Shown: in pieces, positions 26,840 to 36,157 of the stretch
Position numbering within the stretch: the first letter of the stretch is position 1
How the letters are laid out: the number at the start of each line of letters is the position of its first letter
From: Thiorhodovibrio frisius
Lineage (GTDB): Bacteria > Pseudomonadota > Gammaproteobacteria > Chromatiales > Chromatiaceae
Assembly (NCBI RefSeq): GCF_033954835.1
Contig: NZ_CP121471.1
Coordinates: 2,970,501 to 3,034,500, forward strand
Direction: 5' to 3'
Length of the DNA: 64,000 bases
Position numbers and translations under genes: made by a program
Notes under the pieces: model-generated
Told to the model about the DNA's origin: nothing
Database searches by the model: none
Seen by the model: only the letters and a program-made list of their open reading frames with translations

Positions 26840-27034
26840 GGGGCCAGGGTTGAATTAATGTCCGAGCCACCAGCCGAGCTAAGCCTAATAGCACGCCCAT
26901 CCGCCGCCGCATTGATCGAATGGCTTTAGTGCACCGAAGCGCCCAAACCCGCATGCGATGGACACATCTTTAACGAGCAACCGGAACTAGACCGACCACG
27001 CCCCATTCTTAGGAATTAATTCGACCGCGGCCCC
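26840..27034 (+). repeat. Dispersed ~195-bp repeat, copy 1 (MITE-like, inverted ends)
   Basis: It begins GGGGCCAGGGTTGAATTAAT and ends with the near-complement ATTAATTCGACCGCGGCCCC, giving ~20-bp imperfect terminal inverted repeats. The body contains GCACGCCCATCCGCC and CCGGAACTAGACC, found again at about 28580 and 35987 in the same orientation. It has no coding capacity. A partial tandem of the GGGGCCAGG/ATTTATGG motif precedes it. Confidence 0.8.
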
Positions 27035-27071
27035 TTTAATTACCCTTTAATTCCACCCCCGTTGGAGAAAT

Positions 27072-28466
27072 CTATTTTTCCGCACTGAGCAATCGCTTCG
27101 TTATCCCCTCATACTCCCTGCGAATTTCTTGATTCTCGAACGGCCGGAATTCCGGCATTTGCAAATCACCTAGCGCCTGAAGCATACTCTGACTGTCTTC
27201 AATAAGTTCAAATAGTTCACTTACCACGGAAACGGTTTTATAGGTCTCCCAGGCCAATACAATATCTTTTCCAACTTCTCTCCGAGCTTTGGCAATATCT
27301 TGCTGGTAAATAACAAGTTCCTTTCGGTAATCTTGGGCCACTTGAATGCTGAACTCTTGTTGGGTTACAAGGTTAGAAAGTTGTGAAGCCCGATCTGGTA
27401 CCGCTTTAATCTTTTGCTTTGTCTCGGCGACACGGGTTCTCAGTTCCTGGAGAATTTTGTCTATACCGTCAATAAAGTCCGTCTTGATTTTATTGATAAC
27501 TAAAGTTTGTTCGTACTGGAGAACTCTTAACAATATGACATACAGTCCGTAATATTGCTTTGCAAAGTCAAGATCCTCACCGTTTTCAGTGAGCAGCTGC
27601 TCAACATTCTGGGTCAATTTGCGTACTTGGAAAAATACGAAACTTAAATCAAGATAAAGTTCACCTGTCACGTGGGTGAGGTTTGTTAGGCTGTCGACCA
27701 TTTCCGGGGTTAGTTGCAACCCCATTTCCTGAAGTGTCGACGTAAACTGTCTTCTAAGCTGATCCAGACTGGCTTCATATTCGAGGATTTCTTCCTCTTT
27801 TTCAGCGATCAGATTGTTGTAATCAGTTACAGTCTTCTCGGTTAGTGCATTTTCTGGGGCGTTTAATCTCTTTTCTCTGTATTCTACGATTTCTTCTCGT
27901 GCCTTCTGTATTCTGCTTTCAAACTCCGCAGTCCGCTTTCTGTATTCGGGTATTTGGGACCGCGAGAGTATTCTGATTACTTCATCTAGCAGCTTGTTGA
28001 TTGCCTCAGTATTGCTTTCTTGGTCTTTTCCAAACATCCTTTTTTCGGGAAGGTCTTCATGCATCTCTTGCAGAGATAGTGCCTCCACCAATACGGGTCT
28101 TGTTTTCCGCCAAGTCTTTGCATCTTCAGCCTTAGGATCTTCAGCTAACAATTCTTGCGACGCATCCCAAGCATCCGCGCTACTGTCTTTCACACCGTCC
28201 CATGTTGAAGCTCCAACTTCTTTGGTCTTTTCCCACATGCCCCCCAAAAAATCTGAAGATGAGCTACTCTGTTCGGCGGGTTCATTTGCGCGAGATTTTT
28301 CTTCGTCAGTCGTTTCAGTCGCTCTAACTTGCGCAAAAGAACATTCGCAAATCATCATTGATAAAAAAAGAATGGCGACAGCTAGAAACAGCGTCATATC
28401 TTTAGTCTGGAAATGTCCACTTGCGGTTAAGTTAATCGCTTCGCGAATATTTTTTGGATCGGTCAT
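27072..28466 (-). CDS. Exported coiled-coil protein of unknown function
   Basis: A protein of 464 residues from ATG 28466, preceded by AAGGAG at proper spacing. Residues ~24-45 are hydrophobic (LFLAVAILFLSMMICECSFAQ) and probably an uncleaved anchor or signal peptide. Next comes a Ser/Glu/Asp-rich linker, then long heptad-rich helices (residues ~150-260 and ~340-400; for example EFESRIQKAREEIVEYREKR). No catalytic motif is seen. The gene lies between two same-orientation copies of the 195-bp repeat and is A+T-richer than the core genes, suggesting horizontal acquisition as part of the island. Confidence 0.75.
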   Translation of the reverse strand: MTDPKNIREAINLTASGHFQTKDMTLFLAVAILFLSMMICECSFAQVRATETTDEEKSRANEPAEQSSSSSDFLGGMWEKTKEVGASTWDGVKDSSADAWDASQELLAEDPKAEDAKTWRKTRPVLVEALSLQEMHEDLPEKRMFGKDQESNTEAINKLLDEVIRILSRSQIPEYRKRTAEFESRIQKAREEIVEYREKRLNAPENALTEKTVTDYNNLIAEKEEEILEYEASLDQLRRQFTSTLQEMGLQLTPEMVDSLTNLTHVTGELYLDLSFVFFQVRKLTQNVEQLLTENGEDLDFAKQYYGLYVILLRVLQYEQTLVINKIKTDFIDGIDKILQELRTRVAETKQKIKAVPDRASQLSNLVTQQEFSIQVAQDYRKELVIYQQDIAKARREVGKDIVLAWETYKTVSVVSELFELIEDSQSMLQALGDLQMPEFRPFENQEIRREYEGITKRLLSAEK

Positions 28467-28579
28467 TTGGTATCTCCTTACGTATGATTTGATGAGAGGG
28501 AAAAGACTTGTCGAAGGATCATTTCGTCTTTGGGCAAGTTGTTGGAGTCGGGCGAGGATTCATGGGGCCAGGGATTTAT

Positions 28580-28772
28580 GGGGCCAGGGTTGAATTAATG
28601 TCCGAGCCACCCTAGCCGGGCGAAGCCTAATAGCACGCCGATCCGCCGCAGCATTGATTATATGGTTTTAGTACACCAAGGCGCCAAAACCCGCACGCTA
28701 GGGACACATCTTTAACTAGCCACCGGAACTAGACCAACCACGCCCCATTCTTAGGAATTAATTCGAGCACGG
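28580..28772 (+). repeat. Dispersed ~195-bp repeat, copy 2
   Basis: Same orientation and order of motifs as copy 1: GGGGCCAGGGTTGAATTAATG at the start, GCACGCCGATCCGCC in the middle, CCCCATTCTTAGGAATTAATTCGAGCACGGC near the end (split by substitutions from copy 1). The terminal inverted repeat is eroded, and group II intron sequence begins within a few tens of bases. Confidence 0.78.
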
Positions 28773-28789
28773 CATTCGAAGTAACAACA

Positions 28790-29455
28790 GTAAGTCTAGC
28801 GGGTTAAAGTCCCGTCCGGGGAGTTGTCCGGACGCCTCGGTAGCATGAGGAAGCGGCGTCTTGGTAACAAGGGGTCGTAAGTTTCCACACAGCAAGAGAG
28901 CAGGCCGTAACGAAAGTTAACATAAATGTAGCCTCGTGAACAAAGGTTGGAGACGCTGACCCTGTGGCCAGATGCGCCGCTGGGTGGCCACTGGAAGAAC
29001 GGAAGTGGTGGTCATCGTCTCTCGGGGTAGCAGGGTCGGCATGTTCTTGAAGATTTACTTGTCCAGTGCTGGAGATCCATGACGGGAGGTGGGCAAGGCA
29101 ACCAACGCCAGCGTATAAGGTAACGAAGTCGCTGTCGCCTATCATGGAAGTCAGAGGGGTGCCCAATTGATCTGATTGAGCACCGTTTGAGACTGAGGGA
29201 CAACATAACCCCGGTCGAGGGAAGGGACCCTACTTTGTGCATGCCACCGAAGAGCGAAGGATCGGAAGATTGCGTTCAACGCTAGCCACTCCGGATACGA
29301 TCAGGACGCTACAGAGGTCGCTCTACTTCCAGGCCAGGCAACGAAAGTTGTGCATGCCTCGTTGTGAATTACATCGGAAAGCCGTATGCCGGAAAATCGC
29401 ACGTACGGTATGATGAGGGAAGCCTGGTTGTCAACGCCATGCCTCAGCTATTTAG
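28790..29455 (+). ncRNA. Group II intron RNA with deleted reverse-transcriptase ORF
   Basis: The 34-nt segment at 29379-29412 has the bacterial group II intron domain V pattern: AGCCGTATGC at the 5' side, GCACGTACGG at the 3' side, and the catalytic AGC triad at 29380-29382. A plausible domain VI stem follows to about 29450. The ~450 nt upstream are rich in pairing segments, as expected of domains I-III. Only the first part of the intron-encoded protein frame remains, running directly into domain V, so most of domain IV was lost. The exact 5' end (normally GTGYG) was not found, so the left boundary is approximate. Confidence 0.8.
29237..29413 (+). pseudogene. Stub of the group II intron reverse transcriptase/maturase
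   Basis: A GTG-initiated frame of 58 codons ends at TGA 29411-29413. Its ATPDTIRTLQRSLYFQARQ segment resembles the N-terminus of group II intron-encoded reverse transcriptases. After about residue 38 the frame reads into domain V RNA. The seven RT blocks, maturase X domain and any endonuclease are missing. The remnant cannot encode a functional enzyme. Confidence 0.75.
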
Positions 29456-29716
29456 GCACCGCCAGACGAAAGGGGCAGCCAACGGATAAGCCGGGACTTG
29501 ACATTTAACCGACACGCAACCCGAATACTCCACGCACCGACGCGCAAGTTACCTTTCGCGCCGCTAGACTTGATATCGGACTCTCGGCTCACGATTACCC
29601 AGCCAGGATTCTAATCCGCTAGAACCCCCGACCTTTACAGGCCGAACTGAAGCCTTAATTTTATGAGAATACGATAGCGAACGCTGGCGGCCTACACCGT
29701 TACAGCAACCTGACAA

Positions 29717-30973
29717 TCACCGAAAATCCCTTACAGACATCTTTACGCTACTCACGTTGCTTAACTCTGTCGAATCTAATTCAAAAGGAATTTGGATACT
29801 TGTTTTCGAATTGGCAAAAAAAAGCAATTTCCATTGGCTTCGACCTGCTTCCCAAGAACTGTCTTTCGCATAAGCCCAGCCTAAGTCCTTCCATAAATAG
29901 TCCATTGGACCCCAGAGAAGTGAACCTTGGCCAGGTTGGCTTAAGACCGTGATATGTCGAAAAATAACCTTTTCATCTTTATCCAGGACTTCAATAAGCA
30001 CGCTCTCACCAGGGTTTCCATAACGATTAGTCCACCCCTTCGCCGCCTGACTGTTATCGAAGTAAACCAGCATTTTGCTATAATCGTCTTTCTTGGCCAT
30101 GTCTGCCTTTTCAAGGGCTTTAAAAAAGACTGAATCTGGTAATACATAGCAGCGGTCAACGATGCTCAAATGATTCTCATGCGGACTTTTCGGAATCCGA
30201 AAACTTGGATAATCCGTCAAGCACCAGGTGGCTATTCCCTGTTCGTATTTCTCGTGCATTGCTAAAAATCGGTCGAACTGAACAGCGTCTTGAGCTTTTA
30301 GAGAAACTTGATTAAGCGCGTTATCCAAGTGCTTTAGGAATTGCTCGTCAAATCCAATTGTAGCGTCAATTAAGAGCGTGGCTTTCCCCTCCGCATTTGG
30401 TTTTTCAGGTACGTCAACGTTGTCGATTTGGATTTCGAAGGCGGCCTGTGGATACTTTGATAGGACACTCGCGAGGACACTCGCCGCCTGTTCGGTGGTG
30501 TCTTGTAATGTTTGCGCTTTTGTGGCTAGAGAACGTCCGTCAACATCATGGGTAGCAATGTTGAGATCGTTTAGTTTTTCAAGCAAACGCGTCTGTTGTA
30601 CCGCCCCCATAATTTTAACGTGGTAGAGGCCATCTTCGTCCTGGTATTGTTTAATAATATTGTATCGTTCCAGATAACCAGCGCTATACTCAACAACTTC
30701 ATCTTTTATGATCCCATCGTTGGCAAGAATGGTCTCGGCCTGGACGAATTGCCCGACGACTTGTTGGATGGCATTTGTAATGGCATTGTTGAGCGCTTTC
30801 TCTTGCGTCAGACCAAGACCATCGGAAACAATATCAACAGTGCTTTGCTCTGTGGCTTCAGCGTTATTGCTCGATTTGATCTCAAAGTTAGCCGCGGCAA
30901 ATGAGTAGGTAGAAAATATCAGGCCAATGAGCGCGAGGACCAACTGAAATAAAAATCGGTTGCCAATCTGCAT
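29717..30973 (-). CDS. Exported protein with FlgT-N/LPP20-like domain (operon gene 4)
   Basis: A protein of 418 residues with a signal peptide (FLFQLVLALIGLIFSTYSFAAA). Residues ~48-135 form a domain with GLGLTQEKALNNAITNAIQQVVG, an EVVEYSAGYLERY turn and GLYHVKIMGAVQQTRLLEKL. This matches the pattern of the FlgT N-terminal domain and related LPP20-like folds. The same pattern recurs in the protein at 33349-34974, so these are divergent paralogues. The C-terminal half is beta-rich, without a recognised domain. It ends a four-gene minus-strand run of exported proteins. The function is unknown; an outer-membrane or periplasmic assembly role is speculation. Confidence 0.72.
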   Translation of the reverse strand: MQIGNRFLFQLVLALIGLIFSTYSFAAANFEIKSSNNAEATEQSTVDIVSDGLGLTQEKALNNAITNAIQQVVGQFVQAETILANDGIIKDEVVEYSAGYLERYNIIKQYQDEDGLYHVKIMGAVQQTRLLEKLNDLNIATHDVDGRSLATKAQTLQDTTEQAASVLASVLSKYPQAAFEIQIDNVDVPEKPNAEGKATLLIDATIGFDEQFLKHLDNALNQVSLKAQDAVQFDRFLAMHEKYEQGIATWCLTDYPSFRIPKSPHENHLSIVDRCYVLPDSVFFKALEKADMAKKDDYSKMLVYFDNSQAAKGWTNRYGNPGESVLIEVLDKDEKVIFRHITVLSQPGQGSLLWGPMDYLWKDLGWAYAKDSSWEAGRSQWKLLFFANSKTSIQIPFELDSTELSNVSSVKMSVRDFR

Positions 30974-31029
30974 AAGAAGGTCTCAATAGTTCACTTGTTG
31001 GAGGCGACACAATGCCAGGCAAAGGCTGC

Positions 31030-31944
31030 TTACCGTTGCTGTTGTAGCAACCCCAGGGCAAGTTCGTAAGCCTTTTCAGCATCCTCATCGGCGCCACATT
31101 GATGGAGAATATCTCCAGCGCGCTCAACAATCGCCGAACTAAGCGCTGCATCGGGTTGGGTTAGTACATGCCTTGCCATGCGCCCGGCATCTTGAGGTTG
31201 CTCAAGTGCGAGAAAACAATCAGCGGCGTCAAGAAAGTATGCCAGCGGTCGAGGACACTGGAGTTGGTGCATCGCCTGATAGATTTGGAGCGCTTCGGAA
31301 TACTGGTTCTCGATGAAAAGGGCTTGCGCTGTCGGGTAGAGGGCGACGCAGTAGGCCGGAAGGAATTGCTCGACCGACGGTGGTCGATGACGTAATACAG
31401 AAAGGTTTTTCACGTCGGTCCAGACGAAAGCGACCGCCTGATCGGCAAGCAGAGTGGCGCGACTTTGCACTCCACGAAGAAGTCGACCTGAAGTATCTGC
31501 CTCTACCGCGACCAGGGCCTGAGCAATGGCTTCTCGGTTGGAATAGCCAAGTTGCTCAAAATGCTCTCCGACGGCGTACAACAATAGCGCATGGCGTGCT
31601 TTCATTTCAGCAACACCGGATTTGCTTATCCTAACCGGTCCTGGCATTCCCGCAGCCAAGGGCAATGCCACCAGAACGTAGACCCGTCCGTCCTGCTCGG
31701 TCAACCACTGATTCGACTTCGGAGACACCTCGCGTCGGGCCCGTAACGCCTCCCGGGCTGACACCGGCATCGGGAGGTTGCCAATCCAAAGATCGATATG
31801 ATCCGAGCCGCTTGGTGAATAAGCGCCCGACTTGAATGTCACGAGCGCGAGCAGAATAGAAATCAGCCCGGTTCTCACGAGCGATCTTGCCCGCGCTCGT
31901 GGCGCGGGTGTAAATCGGTGGGTCGAATCACAAATCCTGATCAT
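31030..31944 (-). CDS. Exported TPR-like protein (operon gene 3)
   Basis: ATG 31944 is preferred over ATG 32034 because it gives a basic n-region plus a hydrophobic helix (LVRTGLISILLALVTFKSGA), a good export signal, and reduces overlap with the upstream gene to 17 bp. About 304 residues. The C-terminal ~110 residues contain helical pairs of tetratricopeptide type (NQYSEALQIYQAMHQL, QPQDAGRMARHVL, EDAEKAYELALGLL). The N-terminal part has a conserved-looking PLAAGMPGPVRISKSGV stretch but no known family. Probably a periplasmic scaffold for the neighbouring exported proteins; that role is inferred. Confidence 0.68.
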   Translation of the reverse strand: MIRICDSTHRFTPAPRARARSLVRTGLISILLALVTFKSGAYSPSGSDHIDLWIGNLPMPVSAREALRARREVSPKSNQWLTEQDGRVYVLVALPLAAGMPGPVRISKSGVAEMKARHALLLYAVGEHFEQLGYSNREAIAQALVAVEADTSGRLLRGVQSRATLLADQAVAFVWTDVKNLSVLRHRPPSVEQFLPAYCVALYPTAQALFIENQYSEALQIYQAMHQLQCPRPLAYFLDAADCFLALEQPQDAGRMARHVLTQPDAALSSAIVERAGDILHQCGADEDAEKAYELALGLLQQQR

Positions 31945-33334
31945 TGTGAATCTGGCCCGTCGGACCCTGCAGTATCGTCGCGGGTGGACTCCCAGCAGCG
32001 GGGTTCGTTGTTTTACCTGTTTCCCCTGATCCACTCCCGCCAGTAACGGTTTGAAGCGGCTGGATCAATTGTGCGTCACCCATCTCTTTCGCGGTATCGG
32101 CGGCCATTTTCGTGATGGAAGGAATGTAAACAGCAAGAGCATACACCTCTGCTTCATCCGGGCTTGCGAAGCTCTTGCGCTGAACCCCTGGAGGAAGTAC
32201 ACCGCGTCGCAAAGACCGGAACTCCTCGGAGCTTGCCTGGGTATTGACGAAGGTCGTTCTGGCTTGCTCGAAACGTTCGCGGGTGACATCACCACTTTCT
32301 CCTTCGCTATCCTCGAACTCGGCGATGATTTGTTGCGTTTGATCGTCTAGTTTGCTCTTCCAACTCGTATCATCTCCAATCAGTAGCCCAACGAGTGCAT
32401 CTGACGCACGCATGTTAGCGATTTTTTGCGCGTTCAATTTCTGCTTAGCCTGCAAACTGGCGTTAGAACTCGTGCGTACCACATCAGACCCAAAGCCGAC
32501 AAAGGCCATCTCGCCGGTCGCCGGAACGGAAATGATTCGACCACCGACGGGCGGAACTAAGCCGTTTTTTATTTCAGTCAGTACTTGGTCCAGGCCTTCG
32601 CGTACTGAGGTCGCCTCCAGACCGTTCCCGGTCGGTCGATTGAACTGACCGCGTGTCTTAGGGGTAGTGACAATACTGACAAACACCTGTTTGCTCTCGG
32701 TATTGTCTTCGACTGAATAAACAACGAACCCTTTAAGCAGCATCTGTACCGCCTGCTCCAGCTTTTCTTCTTGCGTTGATGTGAAGTTGGCCAAGTCCGC
32801 TGCGGCGTTGGTTTCGGACTCCATCGCTTCCAAGATGACAGTTTGCCCCTCGCTCGACAACCCGTCCAGAGCCTCGGCCAATTTCGCCTTAGCCTCCATG
32901 AAGGCCCGCACGTAGGCATTGCGTTTTGCAATCCGGGTCGCCGTCGGATTCTCCATCACCTCGTAACTTCCTTGTCCGGTGGCCACCCAACCAATACCGG
33001 AGCCGAATCGCATCATTTCTGCACCAACCGAGCGTTGATTGACAACATAGTTGATGGCATCTTGGGCGGTTTCTGCTTGCACCACCTGTTCGCCGGTGAC
33101 GGAGTCATCGATTTCCTGAACGGGGCCTTCGATCGTGGTCAATTCCTCCGCTTCAGCGGGTGTTGCAGCCGCCACGGGAGATAGGAAGTCATCGGCAGAT
33201 AGTTCTTGAGCCATCACATTGCCGGTCAAACCGACGCAGAGCCCAAGAAGGAGTGCCGCGTAAACTGGTAAAAGGCGAAGATCAATCAATTTCGTGATAT
33301 TTCTTTCGCACCGGAAAATCTGAGCTTGTTGCAT
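31928..33334 (-). CDS. Exported LPP20-like protein (operon gene 2)
   Basis: A protein of 468 residues with a hydrophobic export signal (residues ~20-41, LLPVYAALLLGLCVGLTGNVMA then QE). Residues ~110-200 contain GQGSYEVMENPTATRIAKRNAYVRAFMEAK, a G-x-G then Ala-spaced helix typical of LPP20/FlgT-N-like domains. Later segments are helical, with a Gly/Ser/Thr/Pro-rich tail. It starts 14 bp after the stop of the 541-residue protein and overlaps the next gene, so the genes are translationally linked. No enzyme motif is visible. Confidence 0.72.
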   Translation of the reverse strand: MQQAQIFRCERNITKLIDLRLLPVYAALLLGLCVGLTGNVMAQELSADDFLSPVAAATPAEAEELTTIEGPVQEIDDSVTGEQVVQAETAQDAINYVVNQRSVGAEMMRFGSGIGWVATGQGSYEVMENPTATRIAKRNAYVRAFMEAKAKLAEALDGLSSEGQTVILEAMESETNAAADLANFTSTQEEKLEQAVQMLLKGFVVYSVEDNTESKQVFVSIVTTPKTRGQFNRPTGNGLEATSVREGLDQVLTEIKNGLVPPVGGRIISVPATGEMAFVGFGSDVVRTSSNASLQAKQKLNAQKIANMRASDALVGLLIGDDTSWKSKLDDQTQQIIAEFEDSEGESGDVTRERFEQARTTFVNTQASSEEFRSLRRGVLPPGVQRKSFASPDEAEVYALAVYIPSITKMAADTAKEMGDAQLIQPLQTVTGGSGSGETGKTTNPAAGSPPATILQGPTGQIHNDQDL

Positions 33335-33348
33335 AAGGTAAATCCTCG

Positions 33349-34974
33349 CTATTTATCCATCAGTTCAATTCGAACATTCTTAATTTGTTCGATTTCGTCA
33401 GTTTGAAGGGGCATCTCGGCTTCTAGGACATAGTCGTGGGCGGGTTTCAACTGAAAAAGCCCTGGATATATATTGCACCATCTATTGTCATTCAACGCAG
33501 AGAACCGTTCATCAACAGAGACTGAAGTCATACCAATTTCTTGATTTTCTTTATCCAGAAGAGTCACCCACAATTCCTTTTCAAGCAAATTCTCAAAAAC
33601 AGATTCAGCAATCACGCTCTCGTCAACAGTATATGGGCTATAGAAACCTCTGTTCTTCTTGTGCCATGGGAAATCAAACGCGTAACTAACCCATTTCGTT
33701 TGCTTAAAATTTGAACTTCGCCAAGTATTAATATTAATAGTGTCACAACCATAGTCAGGATTGGGGCGATTTATTCCGTCAGATTCGTAGAGGTGCGGCT
33801 TCTTAGAGGAACTAATTTGATCAGCAACAACTTGGAATTTTTTCACCGCGGCATCGTAAGCTTCGAGGTTTGGACGAACTCTAATCGGGATAATCAAAGT
33901 ATCCTTAGCGCCCTCTTTACTTTTTATATCCCCTCCAAGCTCAAAAACAAACAGCGTCGGTCCAATAAACGGCTTGAGAACCTCAGCTAAGAGTGCCGCT
34001 GCGTCAGCCTGCGCCTGGTCCTTAGAAACCACTTGGCTATGAATGCTCACCCCGTCAACCCGCGCTGTTGTTTTCAAGATTGGCGTCACTTTCTCAAGCA
34101 ACGGTTGCTTGAGCACTAATGCCCGGATCCTGACATGGTGCAAGCCATCTGCGACACTTTCATCAAGGATATCAACCTTTTTGATCAGGCCACGGGAATG
34201 CGTCAGCACCTCGTCCTTGACCAAATCACTGTTCTGTACCAGCATTTCGGCGTCTACATAGACTCCAAGGGCCTGTTGAATGGCATTGCTGTATGCATTC
34301 TTCAGCGCACCTGCCTGATCAATACCGACACCGCCCGCGATTACTTCAATCTGCTCTTTGTCGACTGCTTCCCCGTGATCGCGGACTGCCGTTCCGGATT
34401 CAGCGACGGTTATTGGATCCGTGGCTTCCTGCTTACCCGAGAACTGTGGCTCAGCGGAAGGAATATTTAAGGCTATGCCATTGTCTTCCGAAATCGTGCG
34501 AGTCCCGGAAATAACGGGGACATTGGATGTTAGGGAAATTTTTAAGGCCTGGGCGTCCGCCTCGGGTTGCCCTGAAGCCTGATCGTTACCAATCAGGGAC
34601 TCAGGGATGTTGCCTAATTGGTTGACCCGCACCATCGCGCCACGCCTTAAAAGGGCGGCTCCGTCCCGCTCACCCCGTTTCAGTAGTGTATCGCTCCTGA
34701 AAGTGCGCCTTCGGTTCTTGTGAACGGCCGTAGGAATCGCCTGTGGCTGACTGGGCAACGTTAGCGGATCAGTCATTTGACCGGCCAAATCATGATCCGC
34801 CTTTCGAAAGCCCCCCCCCCGCGCCTCGGGTATTGTCGACCCGCTTTCATCGGCTATGATTTCAACCAGCTCCACCTGGCTCGCGGTAGCAAAGCCGGTG
34901 CCTAAAGCTTCAACAACGGCTATCACCAAGAGAACTCTCAGGTGTTTGAAATATCCATCTATCATCACAGCCAA
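33349..34974 (-). CDS. Exported protein with FlgT-N/LPP20-like domain (operon gene 1)
   Basis: A protein of 541 residues; a second Met three codons in (34965) could also start it. A signal peptide (HLRVLLVIAVVEALGTGFATAS) is followed by ~170 low-complexity residues. Then a domain (residues ~205-300) begins EVIAGGVGIDQAGALKNAYSNAIQQALG and includes KDEVLTHSRGLIKKVDIL and DGLHHVRIRALVLKQPLLEKV. It aligns by eye with the protein at 29717-30973, motif by motif. The remainder is beta-rich with a Cys-containing YGCDTININTWR segment. It is first in the four-gene exported cluster. Confidence 0.72.
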   Translation of the reverse strand: MAVMIDGYFKHLRVLLVIAVVEALGTGFATASQVELVEIIADESGSTIPEARGGGFRKADHDLAGQMTDPLTLPSQPQAIPTAVHKNRRRTFRSDTLLKRGERDGAALLRRGAMVRVNQLGNIPESLIGNDQASGQPEADAQALKISLTSNVPVISGTRTISEDNGIALNIPSAEPQFSGKQEATDPITVAESGTAVRDHGEAVDKEQIEVIAGGVGIDQAGALKNAYSNAIQQALGVYVDAEMLVQNSDLVKDEVLTHSRGLIKKVDILDESVADGLHHVRIRALVLKQPLLEKVTPILKTTARVDGVSIHSQVVSKDQAQADAAALLAEVLKPFIGPTLFVFELGGDIKSKEGAKDTLIIPIRVRPNLEAYDAAVKKFQVVADQISSSKKPHLYESDGINRPNPDYGCDTININTWRSSNFKQTKWVSYAFDFPWHKKNRGFYSPYTVDESVIAESVFENLLEKELWVTLLDKENQEIGMTSVSVDERFSALNDNRWCNIYPGLFQLKPAHDYVLEAEMPLQTDEIEQIKNVRIELMDK

Positions 34975-35201
34975 TGTCCCCCTAAAACATCATATAGTCG
35001 CAGGCCTATTAATCTATCGATACCACTTCATGCACAGATCGCCTGCACGATCAGGATAAAGGTAACGGTACCCCGACTCATGTGTATTTAGCATATCGAA
35101 GATACCGTTGAAAGGAAACTTTTAAAAAATACACCCCTAATAATCATTCGTCGATTTCAAGCCAAATAGACCAAAAAGTGTAGCGCTCTGAAATTGTGAA
35201 T

Positions 35202-35906
35202 CTAAAGGAATTGGCAAAACACTTTTTTACCGATCCAAGGCCAGTCTTTCTTGGTGCACTCCACTTGCTTCTTTTCGTATGAATCAAGCAAAGGCGCGGT
35301 GACTTCATACTGGACCGCTTCACTCTTTTAAACATCCTTTATATGGAACGGGCCATCAATAAATCCGCTGTTCCTTCTGCTGTGAAGAGGTTAATACTTG
35401 AATACTCGTTCCTGTTATCCAAGGTGTCATTAAAGATAATATGTATATTGTATCCACTCATATTCAAACCCAGCATCTCCTCAATCCTTTTTCGATCTTC
35501 TGGCATAAGCCCATAGTAACTTAAAAGGTCAGAAGCAATTACAGGATCAGTCGCTTGATGTGAATCGCCTAGCTCCGGGCTTGTCAAATCTCTAAAATTG
35601 ATCATGTACGTCACACCCCTGTCATTTCCCCATCTTTTTTCTTTGCTTTGATCATCCCCGAGGTAAATGAAAACATTGTCAAAATACACATATTTGCCCT
35701 GACTGTTTGGCGATTTCGTTGACTAAGTTTAGCTGCCTTCCGCCATTGGTATAATTAGAAAGGTTGTATTCTCCTCAAATAATTGGAAGTTCCGAGACAC
35801 TAAAAACTGAACAAGTCCAACTAGACAGGAAATAACGGCAGCAACAAATGCGGCGATACGATATAGTTTTTTTTGGGCCTAAATTTGTATTTTCATCATC
35901 TGACAT
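35202..35906 (-). pseudogene. Multiply frameshifted gene for a one-helix membrane protein
   Basis: ATG 35906 with an upstream AAGGAG begins MSDDENTNLGPK. Protein-like sequence then continues through several frame changes: LYRIAAFVAAVISCLVGLVQ (a transmembrane helix) after a run of T's near 35875, then NGGRQLNLVNEIAKQSG, then YVYFDNVFIYLGDD to LLMARSI (the open stretch 35339-35689), and finally SEAVQYEVTAPLLDSYEKKQ to a stop at 35202. Together they read as one protein of about 230 residues with an N-terminal anchor. Four or more frameshifts indicate decay rather than a single sequencing error. Family not recognised. Confidence 0.55.
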
Positions 35907-35986
35907 GGTTTAATGCTCCTTGTTGTTCAATCGTTATAAAAAAACTATGCCCTTTAAGCAATTGAATTAATGGGGCCAGAATTAAT

Positions 35987-36157
35987 GGGGCCAGGGTTGA
36001 ATTAATTTCCGAACCACCCATCCGGGCGAAGTCTAATAGCACGCCAATCCGCCGGCGCATCGTTCACATGGTTTTCGCGTACCGAAGCGCCCGAACCGAC
36101 ATCCGATGGACAAATCTTTAACGAGCCGCCGGAACTAGGCGGACCACGCCGCATTCT
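35987..36157 (+). repeat. Dispersed ~195-bp repeat, copy 3 (3'-truncated)
   Basis: It starts GGGGCCAGGGTTGAATTAAT, preceded by a partial duplicate of the same motif. It carries GCACGCCAATCCGCC and CCGGAACTAGGCGGACC in the same order as copies 1 and 2, but lacks the right terminal inverted repeat after GCATTCT. Same orientation as the other copies. Confidence 0.72.

Noticed and set aside
27346-28593. Plus-strand frames (68 and 199 codons) opposite the coiled-coil gene
   Set aside because: The minus-strand gene has a ribosome site, an export signal and heptad structure; the opposite frames have none.
28804-29166. A 120-codon minus-strand protein gene
   Set aside because: It is antisense to structured group II intron RNA and has no protein-family features.
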